Assembly (NCBI RefSeq): GCF_037023145.1
Contig: NZ_CP146092.1
Span: forward strand, 930,001 to 994,000
Direction: 5' to 3'
Source: Ralstonia sp. RRA
GTDB taxonomy: Bacteria > Pseudomonadota > Gammaproteobacteria > Burkholderiales > Burkholderiaceae
DNA: 64,000 nucleotides
Shown: one piece after another, positions 33,053-41,195 of the stretch
Layout of the letters: each line of letters begins with the position of its first letter
How positions within the stretch are numbered: position 1 is the stretch's first letter
Notes under the pieces: generated by a model
Database searches by the model: none
The model's input: only the letters and a program-made list of their open reading frames with translations
Told to the model about the DNA's origin: nothing
Translations under genes and position numbers: made by a program

Positions 33053-33958
33053 ATGACTGACAGGCTCGATGGGGTGGCGGTCTTTGTGCAGGTGATTGAG
33101 GCAGGCAGCTTCACGCTTGCGGCCGAACGCATGAACCTCACGCGTTCCGCAATCGGCAAGGTGATTGCGAGGCTGGAGGCGCGGCTTGGTGTGCACCTAC
33201 TCCATCGCACGACGCGCAGTCAGACGCTGACGGAGGCTGGACAGGCCTACTACGACCGATGCGTTCGGGCGCTTGCCGAGCTTGATGCGGCAGAAGCCGA
33301 ACTCGAGAGCGGACACCGTGAGCCGCGCGGCCGCCTGAAGGTCAGCGTGCCGATCGCGTTCGGTCACCTTTGTGTCGCGCCGGTGTTGTTCGGGCTCGCA
33401 CAAAAACATCCCAACCTTCAGATCGACATCTCGTTTACAGACCGGGCGGTTGATCTCGTGGAAGAAAACATCGACCTTGCCGTGCGCATCGGCGATTTGC
33501 ACGACAGCACGAGCCTCGTGGCACGGCGCATCGGCGTGCAGGACACGAGCATCGCGGCCGCGCCGTCGTATCTGGCACGGCGGGGGACTCCAGTCGAGAT
33601 TGATGACTTCGAAGGGCATGCGGGCATCGCCTACTCGCGCGCCGGCGTGCCGTCGCCATGGCGCGTGCGCGATGCAGACGGCAATGCGCAGGAACTCCGC
33701 ATCACGCCGCAACTGAGCCTGGACGATATACAGGCGATTGCAGGCGCAGGCATCGCTGGCCTTGGGCTCGTGCAGTTACCGTGCTGGCTGTTGGCGCGCT
33801 ATGTGGCAACGGGTGAGCTCGCCGTGGTGAGAGAGCGTTGCTGCGTGCGACCGTGGGATATCCATGCCGTCTGGCCGAAGACGCCGTATTTGCCCTTGAA
33901 GACCCGTTGTGCAGTCGATGCGCTTGTCGCCGAAATCCCGCTGATGGATCTTGGGTGA
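33053..33958 (+). CDS. LysR-family transcriptional regulator (CrgA/DmlR-like)
   Basis: A 301-residue LysR protein: MTDRLDGVAVFVQVIEAGSFTLAAERMNLTRSAIGKVIARLEARLGVHLLHRTTR, then a typical effector domain (GRLKVSVPIAFGHLCVAPVL ... LVEENIDLAVRIGDL). Divergent from the DHA2 exporter, its likely target. ATG 33053 gives the standard start two residues before the HTH helix; a TTG at 33032 is less likely. Confidence 0.88.
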   Translation: MTDRLDGVAVFVQVIEAGSFTLAAERMNLTRSAIGKVIARLEARLGVHLLHRTTRSQTLTEAGQAYYDRCVRALAELDAAEAELESGHREPRGRLKVSVPIAFGHLCVAPVLFGLAQKHPNLQIDISFTDRAVDLVEENIDLAVRIGDLHDSTSLVARRIGVQDTSIAAAPSYLARRGTPVEIDDFEGHAGIAYSRAGVPSPWRVRDADGNAQELRITPQLSLDDIQAIAGAGIAGLGLVQLPCWLLARYVATGELAVVRERCCVRPWDIHAVWPKTPYLPLKTRCAVDALVAEIPLMDLG

Positions 33959-34001
33959 AGTCCCTAGCCTGACTTTGCCGGTTTCATTGGCCCGGCTGAG
34001 G

Positions 34002-34160
34002 TCAATAAGACTTCCCCGCCACGCTGGCAGATTCCAGTTCCCGCGTCACGATGCTGACCCCGCCGACATTGGCAACCGTCCTGATCATGCCGCCCCCGGG
34101 TGCAGACCATTCATCCGCCGTCGTCGTCACCGTTCGGACGAAGTTGGACGCCGTCTGTGT
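34002..34160 (-). pseudogene. Possible C-terminal coding remnant
   Basis: In the 374-base gap 33959-34332 one minus-strand frame reads ASNFVRTVTTTADEWSAP then GGMIRTVANVGGVSIVTREL and ends at a TGA (34002-34004). It has no start and no upstream continuation. The residue pattern looks coding, but the family is not recognised. Nothing else was seen in the gap apart from the likely promoter of the next gene. Confidence 0.25.
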
Positions 34161-34332
34161 CGTTTGGTAGTGGCACGTTGCTAAACGACTTCCTTATCAA
34201 CGTCTTTTTCTGTCGTGCAGCGCCCCTAAATTTGGGGATGTTTGCGCCCACCCGGTTTGTTATTTCTGCCCTTGCCTGAGCGATCCCCCTTTTCAACGGC
34301 TCAGGTCATGTTCAAAACAGGGAGAGACAACA

Positions 34333-35184
34333 ATGAAACGTACAAACCGGCTGGCGACCTTGCTCTTATGTGCAAGCGCCGCTCTGATGACCGTCGCATG
34401 CGGCGGTGGCGATGATGGCAGCGGTGGCGGCAACGCATCCGGGTCTGGAGGTTCCCCCACCGGCGATGGCGCAAGCTGCAGTGCCGTTAAACCGCAATGC
34501 ACGGTGTCTGCGTCTCCGGCATCCACGGCAAACAGTCCATTGCCCGCTGGGACCAACGTTGTGCTCAGCGCAAGTTGCAGCACGGGCGTAACGCAAGCGG
34601 ATTGGTTTACCAATGCGCAGACCTTTGCCAAAGGCCTGAATGTGACCGTCAACCCGAGCACGACAACGGGCTACGGTTTTGCCTACAGCAACTGCGCAGG
34701 CGGTGACCACGCGGGCCTCTACGTCTACGTGGGGTCGGGTTCCAATGGCGGCACGCCGGGCAATGGGGGCGGAAACAACGGCGGTGGCAGCAGTGGTAGT
34801 AGTGGGAGCATCAGCACCAACTCCGGCACAAGCGCGGTCAATTGCTTGCGCATGGGCACCAACGCGCAGGGCTCGATTACCGTAACGAATACCTGCAACG
34901 CCAGAATCTTCACGTCCTATTGCACCCTCTATGCAACGCCGCCCAGCTCAACAGGCGCGTTGTTCGTCTGCCGCGGTCAAGCGGCTTCCTTTAGCCCCAC
35001 GGGTTACGTGTATGAACAGGGCTCGGGGTCAATCGCCCCGGGGCAGACGGACATTCTCGTGGGCACCGCTGTGCAGAACCAGAAAGCCTGGGTGATGGCC
35101 TGCGCGAGTGGGAATCCGCATATCGTCGACTTCAATACGCCCACCATCAACGCCAACTCCACAGCAACGGGCATTTGCTCCTGA
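34333..35184 (+). CDS. Surface lipoprotein with glycine-rich linkers, unknown function
   Basis: A 283-residue lipoprotein: signal peptide and lipobox TVAC (Cys23), then a GGGDDGSGGGN spacer, a first module with four Cys (SCSAVKPQC ... ASCSTG ... NCAGG), a second Gly/Ser/Asn linker (GSNGGTPGNGGGNNGGGSSG) and a second module with several Cys (NCLRMG ... NTCNARIFTSYCTLYAT ... VCRGQAASF ... ACASG ... GICS). Both modules look like disulfide-rich beta domains. GGAGAG lies upstream of the ATG. Not recognised beyond its architecture. Confidence 0.75.
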   Translation: MKRTNRLATLLLCASAALMTVACGGGDDGSGGGNASGSGGSPTGDGASCSAVKPQCTVSASPASTANSPLPAGTNVVLSASCSTGVTQADWFTNAQTFAKGLNVTVNPSTTTGYGFAYSNCAGGDHAGLYVYVGSGSNGGTPGNGGGNNGGGSSGSSGSISTNSGTSAVNCLRMGTNAQGSITVTNTCNARIFTSYCTLYATPPSSTGALFVCRGQAASFSPTGYVYEQGSGSIAPGQTDILVGTAVQNQKAWVMACASGNPHIVDFNTPTINANSTATGICS

Positions 35185-35199
35185 ACGTATGCGTATGCC

Positions 35200-35239
35200 G
35201 AACCGGCTTTCGCCATGCCACACGTGCGGAAGCCGGTTC
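35200..35239. repeat. Stem-loop after the lipoprotein gene
   Basis: GAACCGGCTT (35200-35209) and AAGCCGGTTC (35230-35239) form a perfect 10-bp stem with a 20-base loop in the convergent spacer. There is no T-tract, so a terminator is possible but not certain. Confidence 0.45.
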
Positions 35240-35274
35240 ACACGTGGGCGAGGTGGGGCGTGTTGCGCTGGGGC

Positions 35275-36171
35275 TTACATGGCACCGTTGCCAGCGATGC
35301 GCTCAATCAGAATCGCGGCGTAGCGCTCGGGCTGCTCAATATCCGGAAAGTGCCCGCAGTCTTCAAAGCGAAGCATCTCCGCATGCGGTATGCATTCGCG
35401 TAGCGAGTCGGGATCGGTGCCGCGGTGCGAATGGTCCTGCGTCCCCCAGATGATGGTGCAGGGCGTCTTGACGGCTTGCTGCGCTGCTGCGTTCTCACGC
35501 ATCAAACCTTGAACCACACCCGCCAGGCAGAAACACCCGCCGCCGGAAAGCGCGTGATGTGCGGTCTGCTGAAAAGGTTGCGCATCGGTTGTTCGTGGTA
35601 GCGCACGGCTATACCAGCGATGCGCCGCCTTTTGTCGGAACAGCCACGCCGCCACCTGCCCGATGAAGGGAACATGTAGCGGCCGAGGGACGTTCCGATG
35701 CGCCCAGGCGTGCATCGCAGGCAGCGATGGCGTTTGAGACAGCACCAGATGTGTAATGCGCTCCGGCGCCACGCGGGCGGTTTGCAGGGCATAGAAGCCA
35801 TTGGCGCAACTGAATGCCAGCGCAGCCGTCTTGATTCCCAGCGCGTCCAGAACGCCCAACACGGCTTTCGCGCCCTGCACCAGAGAGTGCGTGTAGGTTG
35901 GCTGCGGAAACGAAAATCCAAAGCCCGGCATGTCGAAGCACACCACCCGGAAGCGCTGCGCGAGCAGGCCAATCAACACCGCATAGTGTTCGATCACATT
36001 GGGGCCGTCCGGCACAAACACGATGCACGGTTTCAAGGTCCCAGAGTCGTATGCGCGAATGGGCCCGACTGGTGTGTTGACTTGGAAGGTCGGCAGAGCG
36101 TCGCCGCCTTGGCGCTTGAGATGTAACTTCGAAAACCGTGTCAGCAGGCTATCAACGAGAGAACCAAGCAT
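35275..36171 (-). CDS. Alpha/beta-hydrolase fold protein
   Basis: A 298-residue alpha/beta hydrolase: oxyanion region VFVPDGPNVIEHYAVLIGLLA, PGFGFSFP, a nucleophile elbow reading ALAFSCANGFYAL (Ser with both elbow glycines replaced by Ala, or Cys as nucleophile), acid region IIWGTQDHSHRG and terminal His in FEDCGHFPDIEQPERYA. Similar to hydrolases of haloalkane dehalogenase or epoxide hydrolase type, but the atypical elbow leaves activity open. Convergent with the lipoprotein gene. Confidence 0.75.
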   Translation of the reverse strand: MLGSLVDSLLTRFSKLHLKRQGGDALPTFQVNTPVGPIRAYDSGTLKPCIVFVPDGPNVIEHYAVLIGLLAQRFRVVCFDMPGFGFSFPQPTYTHSLVQGAKAVLGVLDALGIKTAALAFSCANGFYALQTARVAPERITHLVLSQTPSLPAMHAWAHRNVPRPLHVPFIGQVAAWLFRQKAAHRWYSRALPRTTDAQPFQQTAHHALSGGGCFCLAGVVQGLMRENAAAQQAVKTPCTIIWGTQDHSHRGTDPDSLRECIPHAEMLRFEDCGHFPDIEQPERYAAILIERIAGNGAM

Positions 36172-36283
36172 GGAGGTGGGGTGGTGGGGTGAGAGCGTGT
36201 CTTCGTGTTCGACGCGGGGGTGCCCGATGCCGCAGTCAACCCAGCATGGTGCCCCAGCCGGCGCGTCTTTTCACTTAGCCACC

Positions 36284-36316
36284 CCAAAAAAAACGCCAAC
36301 CCTAAGGTTGGCGTTT
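36284..36316 (-). terminator. Rho-independent terminator of isocitrate lyase
   Basis: AAACGCCAACC (36291-36301) pairs perfectly with GGTTGGCGTTT (36306-36316) around a CTAA loop; on the minus strand a T7 run follows. Located 20 bases after the aceA stop. Confidence 0.9.
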
Positions 36317-36336
36317 TGCTTGAGGTAAGACCCGTA

Positions 36337-37923
36337 TCAGTGGAACTGATTCATGGTGTTGTCCTTACCAGCTGCCTTCAGGGCTGCTTCACCGCTGAAG
36401 TATTCCTTGTGGTCGTCGCCGATATCCGAGCCCGACATGTTCTGGTGCTTGACGCAGGCGATGCCCTGGCGGATTTCCTTGCGCTGCACGCCAGCCACGT
36501 AGCCCAGCATGCCTTGGTCGCCGAAGTATTCCTTGGCCAGGTTGTCGGTCGACAGCGCGGCGGTGTGGTACGTCGGCAGCGTGATCAGGTGGTGGAAGAT
36601 ACCGGCTTCACGCGATGCATCAGCCTGGAACGTGCGGATCTTCTCGTCCGCCTGCTTCGCCAGTTCGGTGTCGTCGTATTCCGTGCTCATCAGTGCGGCG
36701 CGCTCGTAGGACGACACATCCTTGCCGGCTTCCTTCATGGCGTCGTACACCTGCTGACGGAAGTTCAGCGTCCAGTTGAACGACGGGCTGTTGTTGTACA
36801 CCAGCTTGGCATTCGGGATGACCTTGCGGATCTCGCTCACCATGCCGCCGATCTGCGCGATGTGCGGTTTCTCGGTTTCGATCCACAGCAGATCAGCGCC
36901 GTTCTGCAGCGAGGTGATGCAATCCAGCACGCAGCGTGCTTCGCCCGTGCCGGCGCGGAACTGGAACAGGTTGCTCGGCAGGCGCTTCGGACGCAGCAGC
37001 TTGCCGTCGCGCTTGATGACCACGTCACCGTTGCCCAGTTGGTCGGCCGACAGCTCTTCGCAATCCAGGAACGAGTTGTACTGATCGCCCAGGTCGCCCG
37101 GCTCGTTGGTCACGGCGATCTGCTTGGTCAGGCCAGCGCCCAGCGAGTCGGTACGGGCCACGATGATGCCATCGTCCACACCCAGCTCCAGGAACGCGTA
37201 GCGGATCGCGCGGATCTTGGCCAGGAAGTCTTCATGCGGCACGGTGACCTTGCCGTCTTGGTGGCCGCACTGCTTCTCGTCCGACACTTGGTTCTCGATC
37301 TGGATGCAGCATGCACCGGCTTCGATGAACTGCTTGGCCAGCAGGTAGGTGGCTTCAGCGTTGCCGAAACCAGCGTCGATGTCGGCAATGATGGGCACCA
37401 CGTGGGTGACGTGGTTGTCGATCTTCTGCTGGATGGCGGCCTTGGCGGCAGCATCCTTGGCAGCGTCCAGATCGCGGAACAGGCCGCCCAGTTCACGGGC
37501 ATCAGCCTGGCGCAGGAACGTGTACAGCTCGCGGATCAGCGCGCTGACCGAGGTCTTCTCGTGCATCGACTGGTCCGGCAGCGGGCCGAACTCCGAGCGC
37601 AGCGCAGCGACCATCCAGCCCGACAGGTACAGATAGCGGCGCTCGGTGCTGTTGAAGTGCTTCTTGATGGAGATCATCTTCTGCTGACCGATGAAGCCGT
37701 GCCAGCAACCCAGCGACTGGGTGTACTTGGCCGGATCAGCGTCGTAGGCAGCCATGTCGGCGCGCATGATCTTGGCGGTGTACTTGGCGATGTCCAAACC
37801 CGTCTTGAACTTGTTCTGCGCGCGCATGCGGGCAGCGTACTCGGGGTTGATCGCATTCCATGCGCTGCCGTGGGTTTCTTTCAAACCGGCAACTGCCTTG
37901 ATGTCGTCTTGGTACTGGGCCAT
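36337..37923 (-). CDS. aceA: Isocitrate lyase (long isoform)
   Basis: Cleaves isocitrate to glyoxylate and succinate, the first step of the glyoxylate shunt. The 528-residue length and the active-site motif KQCGH (Cys near residue 219, in SDEKQCGHQDGK) match the long Pseudomonas/Burkholderia-type enzyme rather than the E. coli form with KKCGH. Also visible: PIIADIDAGFGNAEATYLLA (Mg site) and ARTDSLGAGLTKQI. No malate synthase is adjacent. The promoter region carries a palindromic operator (38044-38057). Confidence 0.95.
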   Translation of the reverse strand: MAQYQDDIKAVAGLKETHGSAWNAINPEYAARMRAQNKFKTGLDIAKYTAKIMRADMAAYDADPAKYTQSLGCWHGFIGQQKMISIKKHFNSTERRYLYLSGWMVAALRSEFGPLPDQSMHEKTSVSALIRELYTFLRQADARELGGLFRDLDAAKDAAAKAAIQQKIDNHVTHVVPIIADIDAGFGNAEATYLLAKQFIEAGACCIQIENQVSDEKQCGHQDGKVTVPHEDFLAKIRAIRYAFLELGVDDGIIVARTDSLGAGLTKQIAVTNEPGDLGDQYNSFLDCEELSADQLGNGDVVIKRDGKLLRPKRLPSNLFQFRAGTGEARCVLDCITSLQNGADLLWIETEKPHIAQIGGMVSEIRKVIPNAKLVYNNSPSFNWTLNFRQQVYDAMKEAGKDVSSYERAALMSTEYDDTELAKQADEKIRTFQADASREAGIFHHLITLPTYHTAALSTDNLAKEYFGDQGMLGYVAGVQRKEIRQGIACVKHQNMSGSDIGDDHKEYFSGEAALKAAGKDNTMNQFH

Positions 37924-38011
37924 GTGTCTCTCCTAAGGGCAAAACGTGTTTGAGTAACTGGCTGGGTGTGTCGCCACGTTGGTCGAAACTCGAAGCGAAC
38001 CGCATGACCAA

Positions 38012-38057
38012 ATTGTAGTTCTGCCTTGATGCGTCGCAACAAGGTCTTATATAAGAC
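38012..38057 (-). promoter_or_regulatory. aceA promoter and palindromic operator
   Basis: On the minus strand TTGCGA (38034-38039), 16-base spacer, TACAAT (38012-38017). Immediately upstream, GTCTTATATAAGAC (38044-38057) is a perfect 14-base palindrome, and ATAAGAC is repeated once more beside it (to 38064). The 351-base gap 37924-38274 holds nothing else recognised apart from the long aceA leader. Confidence 0.6.
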
Positions 38058-38274
38058 ATAAGACTTTGTTTGTTGTTATTTTTCAATGGGTTACGTGATG
38101 TTTTTTGCAATGCGGAAAGTGTTTTCGCGGAGCGAAAACGAGGTGACGCGGAAATTCCAGACGGATTTCGTAATGTGAAACGGGCTTTCAGTCGCCGGAG
38201 AGAGGCAGGCTCGGGCAGGTCGAGCGACGACGGTTGGGGAACTTGTGGAGGTGCGCTGGCACGGCTGCGCGGGC

Positions 38275-39246
38275 TTACTTCTTATAGAGCGCCTTCAACT
38301 GCAACAGCTCTTCCATCAGCTGATGCTTGAGCTCCTGCGGCCCCAGGATCTTGACGTGCGCGCCGTATCCCAGCAGCTTTCGCGCACCGTGCTCGATGGA
38401 TTCGATGGGCATCAGAAACGCCTTCCAGCCGGATGGCACCTCGGCACGCCCGGCATCCTGCGCGACAGGCATCGTTTTGACGCGCGCGTTGATCAGCCAA
38501 TTCTCGCCACGCGGCGATACGGCAATGTGCGCCGTCAACCGATAGAGATCGGTCTCGTACCGGTGCATGGCGTCATGCCAGTGCTTGGCCAGATCAAACC
38601 GCGCAGGCCGCTTGAAACGGCGGCGCGAGGGTTTGAGTTCAACGATCTTCGCCAGCCGAAAGGTCAGTGGGCTGGGCTTGCCCACCACCTTGGCAACCAG
38701 GTACCAGGCACCGCCCTTGAGCACCAGGCCAAGCGGTTCAAGTTCGCGGTCGGATACGCCGCGCCAACTCTCGTACTTCACTTCGATACGGTGCGCGCTC
38801 CACACCGCGTCGGCCACCTCGCGCAAGAACACCGGCGTTTCCTGCGCGCGGTACCAATCCACCGTATCGATATGCAGCCGGCTGGCGACGCGATCCGCAT
38901 GCTCGCGCGAGTCCGGGGCCAGGCTGGCGATCATCCTCCGCCGGGCAGAGGTTGCCATGCCGTCCAGGCCAAGCTCCGTTGCTGGGCCAGGCAAACCTGC
39001 CAGAAACAGCGCGTGCGCCTCTTGCTGGGTGAGGCCGGTGAGATCGGTGCGCCAACCCTCGCGCAGTTGAAAGCCGCCGTTGCGACCGCGGTCTCCCCAG
39101 ATGGGCACGCCGGCGGTGGAGAGCTGATCGATATCCCGCAGGATCGTGCGCTCGGAAACCTCCAGCGCTTCAGCCAACGCCGGTGCGGTCATCCGCCCGC
39201 GCGCTTGCAGCAGCATCATGATCGACAGCAGCCGGCTCGCTTTCAT
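38275..39246 (-). CDS. YafY-type transcriptional regulator (HTH plus WYL domains)
   Basis: A 323-residue regulator. The N-terminal DeoR-like winged helix reads MKASRLLSIMMLLQARGRMTAPALAEALEVSERTILRDIDQLSTAGVPI; the WYL domain (about residues 140-220) carries LEPLGLVLKGGAWYLVAKVVG, and a C-terminal WCX-like segment follows. Divergent from a NIPSNAP gene with a palindrome between them, so it probably represses or activates that gene and itself. Confidence 0.9.
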   Translation of the reverse strand: MKASRLLSIMMLLQARGRMTAPALAEALEVSERTILRDIDQLSTAGVPIWGDRGRNGGFQLREGWRTDLTGLTQQEAHALFLAGLPGPATELGLDGMATSARRRMIASLAPDSREHADRVASRLHIDTVDWYRAQETPVFLREVADAVWSAHRIEVKYESWRGVSDRELEPLGLVLKGGAWYLVAKVVGKPSPLTFRLAKIVELKPSRRRFKRPARFDLAKHWHDAMHRYETDLYRLTAHIAVSPRGENWLINARVKTMPVAQDAGRAEVPSGWKAFLMPIESIEHGARKLLGYGAHVKILGPQELKHQLMEELLQLKALYKK

Positions 39247-39267
39247 GAATGTCCCACGACCTTAAAT

Positions 39268-39288
39268 ACATGACATGAGGTGTCATGT
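39268..39288. promoter_or_regulatory. Operator of the YafY-type regulator
   Basis: ACATGACA (39268-39275) and TGTCATGT (39281-39288) form a perfect palindrome with a 5-base centre, midway between the divergent regulator and NIPSNAP genes. TGACA/TGTCA half-sites are what I expect for this regulator type. Confidence 0.65.
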
Positions 39289-39332
39289 TAATGGACATAT
39301 CGTGGGTGCATTCCCCCACGCAAAGGTCAAAC

Positions 39333-40070
39333 ATGAACGCGAGCATTCAAGACAGGCAACTGGAGGTGATCGAGCTGCGCCAGTACACGCTTCGCCCCAA
39401 CAAGCGCGATGCGTTGATCGACCTCTTTGATCGTGAGCTGGTCGAGCCGCAGGAAGCGGTCGGGATGACGGTCCTGGGGCAGTTCCGCGATCTGGATCAT
39501 CCGGATCTGTTTGTCTGGCTGCGCGGGTTTGAGAGCATGCAGACCCGCCTGAACGGGCTGAAGGCCTTCTACGGCGGTGTTACCTGGCAGGCGCATGCCG
39601 AGGCGGCCAACGCCACGATGCTGGATTCAGACAACGTACTGCTGCTGCGCCCCGCATGGGAGGGTGCCCACCTGCCCAAGGATGCGACGCCCCGTGCCAG
39701 CCGGGACGCAACGGCAATCCCGCCGGGGTTGGTCGACATCACGGTCTTCTATCTGGATGCGCCAGCATCAGCGGAGCTGCTGACGTTCTGCCGTGAACGC
39801 ATGACCTACGTTCTCAACGTCGGTGGCGCGTGTGCTCAGGGTTGGTATATCACGGAGCCCCGTGAGAACAACTTCCCCCGATTGCCCGTGCGGGCACACG
39901 AGCATGTGCTGGTGGGGGTTGCCGTGTTTCCCGACCTCGCACGGTTCGAGGCATTTGGCCGTTCGAACCTGTGGGCGCGTGAGATTGCTCCGCAGTTGGC
40001 GCAGTGGCCGATCCGGTCGACCGAGACGCACCGGCTGCTGCCAACGGCGCGCTCGGCCATCCATGCGTAG
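39333..40070 (+). CDS. NIPSNAP-family protein
   Basis: A 245-residue protein with two dimeric alpha-beta-barrel-like halves: VIELRQYTLRPNKRDALIDLFDRELVEPQEAVGMTVLGQFRDLDHPDLFVWLRGF, the NIPSNAP signature, and a diverged second half (LVDITVFYLDAPASAEL). Function unknown; ferredoxin-like folds of this type include small monooxygenases and aldoxime-type lyases. AAAGG precedes ATG 39333. Expression probably controlled by the divergent WYL regulator. Confidence 0.82.
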   Translation: MNASIQDRQLEVIELRQYTLRPNKRDALIDLFDRELVEPQEAVGMTVLGQFRDLDHPDLFVWLRGFESMQTRLNGLKAFYGGVTWQAHAEAANATMLDSDNVLLLRPAWEGAHLPKDATPRASRDATAIPPGLVDITVFYLDAPASAELLTFCRERMTYVLNVGGACAQGWYITEPRENNFPRLPVRAHEHVLVGVAVFPDLARFEAFGRSNLWAREIAPQLAQWPIRSTETHRLLPTARSAIHA

Positions 40071-40097
40071 GCCGAGCGCGGTCGGATCGGAGAGGCC

Positions 40098-40766
40098 TTA
40101 AGCGGCGGCGTCCGCATGCCCCTGGCGCTGCAGGACGACATGCGTGGCCTTCTCCGACGCGACGGATTTGACGCATGTGTATCCCAGCGCGCGCAAGTCC
40201 AACCCCTCGAACAGCGGCTCCCCCCGGCCGAGCAGCACCGGCGAGATCGCAATGTGCAGTTCATCAATGAGGCCTTCACGAAGATACTGCCGGATCGTGT
40301 TCGGCCCGCCGCCAATCCGCACGTCCTTTCCGGCAGCAGCCTCGCGTGCGCGGTCGAGTGCCTCGCGAATGCCGCCTGTGACGAAGTGGAACGTCGTGCC
40401 GCCGTCCATCTCGATGGAGGGTCGCGCATGATGGGTCAGGACGAACACCGGAACGTGGTACGGCGGGCTATCGCCCCACCAGCCTTTCCAGTTCATGTCC
40501 GGCCATTCCCCGCGAATGGGGCCGAACATGTTGCGCCCGAGAATCCAGGCCCCGACATTCTGAAAGCCACGGGCAGCGAACTCATCGTCCACCCCGGTCG
40601 TACCGCCGTCCTTGCCGAACAGGGCCTGCTGGAATGTGCGCGTCGGGATCAGCCACTGGTGCAGTTCAATCCCGCCATCGCCGAGCGGATTATTGATGTC
40701 TTGATTCGGACCCGCTCCATATCCGTCGAGCGAGAGGGTGAAGCCTGCAACTCGAACGCGTGCCAT
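40098..40766 (-). CDS. Dihydrofolate reductase/RibD-C-like protein
   Basis: A 222-residue protein of the RibD C-terminal/DHFR-like fold: MARVRVAGFTLSLDGYGAGPNQ at the N-terminus, GAWILGRNMFGPIRGEW, VFVLTHHARPSIEMDGGTTFHFVTGG, VRIGGGPNTIRQYLREGLIDELHIAISPVLLGRG. Such stand-alone proteins are reductases of unknown substrate. GGAGG lies upstream of ATG 40766. Convergent with the NIPSNAP gene. Confidence 0.85.
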   Translation of the reverse strand: MARVRVAGFTLSLDGYGAGPNQDINNPLGDGGIELHQWLIPTRTFQQALFGKDGGTTGVDDEFAARGFQNVGAWILGRNMFGPIRGEWPDMNWKGWWGDSPPYHVPVFVLTHHARPSIEMDGGTTFHFVTGGIREALDRAREAAAGKDVRIGGGPNTIRQYLREGLIDELHIAISPVLLGRGEPLFEGLDLRALGYTCVKSVASEKATHVVLQRQGHADAAA

Positions 40767-40898
40767 CGGTTTGCCTCCGTGTAGACGTCCAACAGGGATC
40801 CGCAGCCGTGCCATGCCTGAAGACGCCTCCGGGAGTGGAACAGCGTCATCCGGCTGCGGCAACTTAAGTGTTCCGCTTCAGGGCGAGGAAACTCCACG

Positions 40899-41150
40899 TC
40901 ACATCACCCCGGCCAAGCATGTCTGCGAGCGTGCCGCGGTGATGTTCTTGCTAGCCGGCTTGCGGGCCACAGCGATTGTCTCGTCCGCAGATACGTCGAA
41001 CATTCGCCGCCCATCCGGAACCGGACCGTGCCGGAGCGACATGACGATTACGCCACCAGCGCGCACCAATCCGGCCACGGCAGACATTGCAGCCTTCCGC
41101 TCCGCTTCGTCAAGGTGCATCCAGACCGCGGTGCACGTCGATCGCTTCAC
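40899..41150 (-). pseudogene. Truncated SAM-dependent methyltransferase, C-terminal fragment
   Basis: The 83-residue frame (TAVWMHLDEAERKAAMSAVAGLVRAGGVIVMSLRHGPVPDGRRMFDVSADETIAVAR) matches the second half of class I methyltransferases, from the post-motif II region through the motif III loop. The SAM-binding GxGxG half is missing: the adjacent LysR gene begins where it should lie. Likely a deletion remnant. Confidence 0.6.
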
Positions 41151-41195
41151 CTTTTACCGCTTGTTGCCGTCCTGACGGTATTCAGTTTTCTCTTT

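Noticed and set aside
36205..37953. 582-codon plus-strand frame opposite isocitrate lyase
   Set aside because: Shadow of aceA; no ribosome site or recognisable domain.
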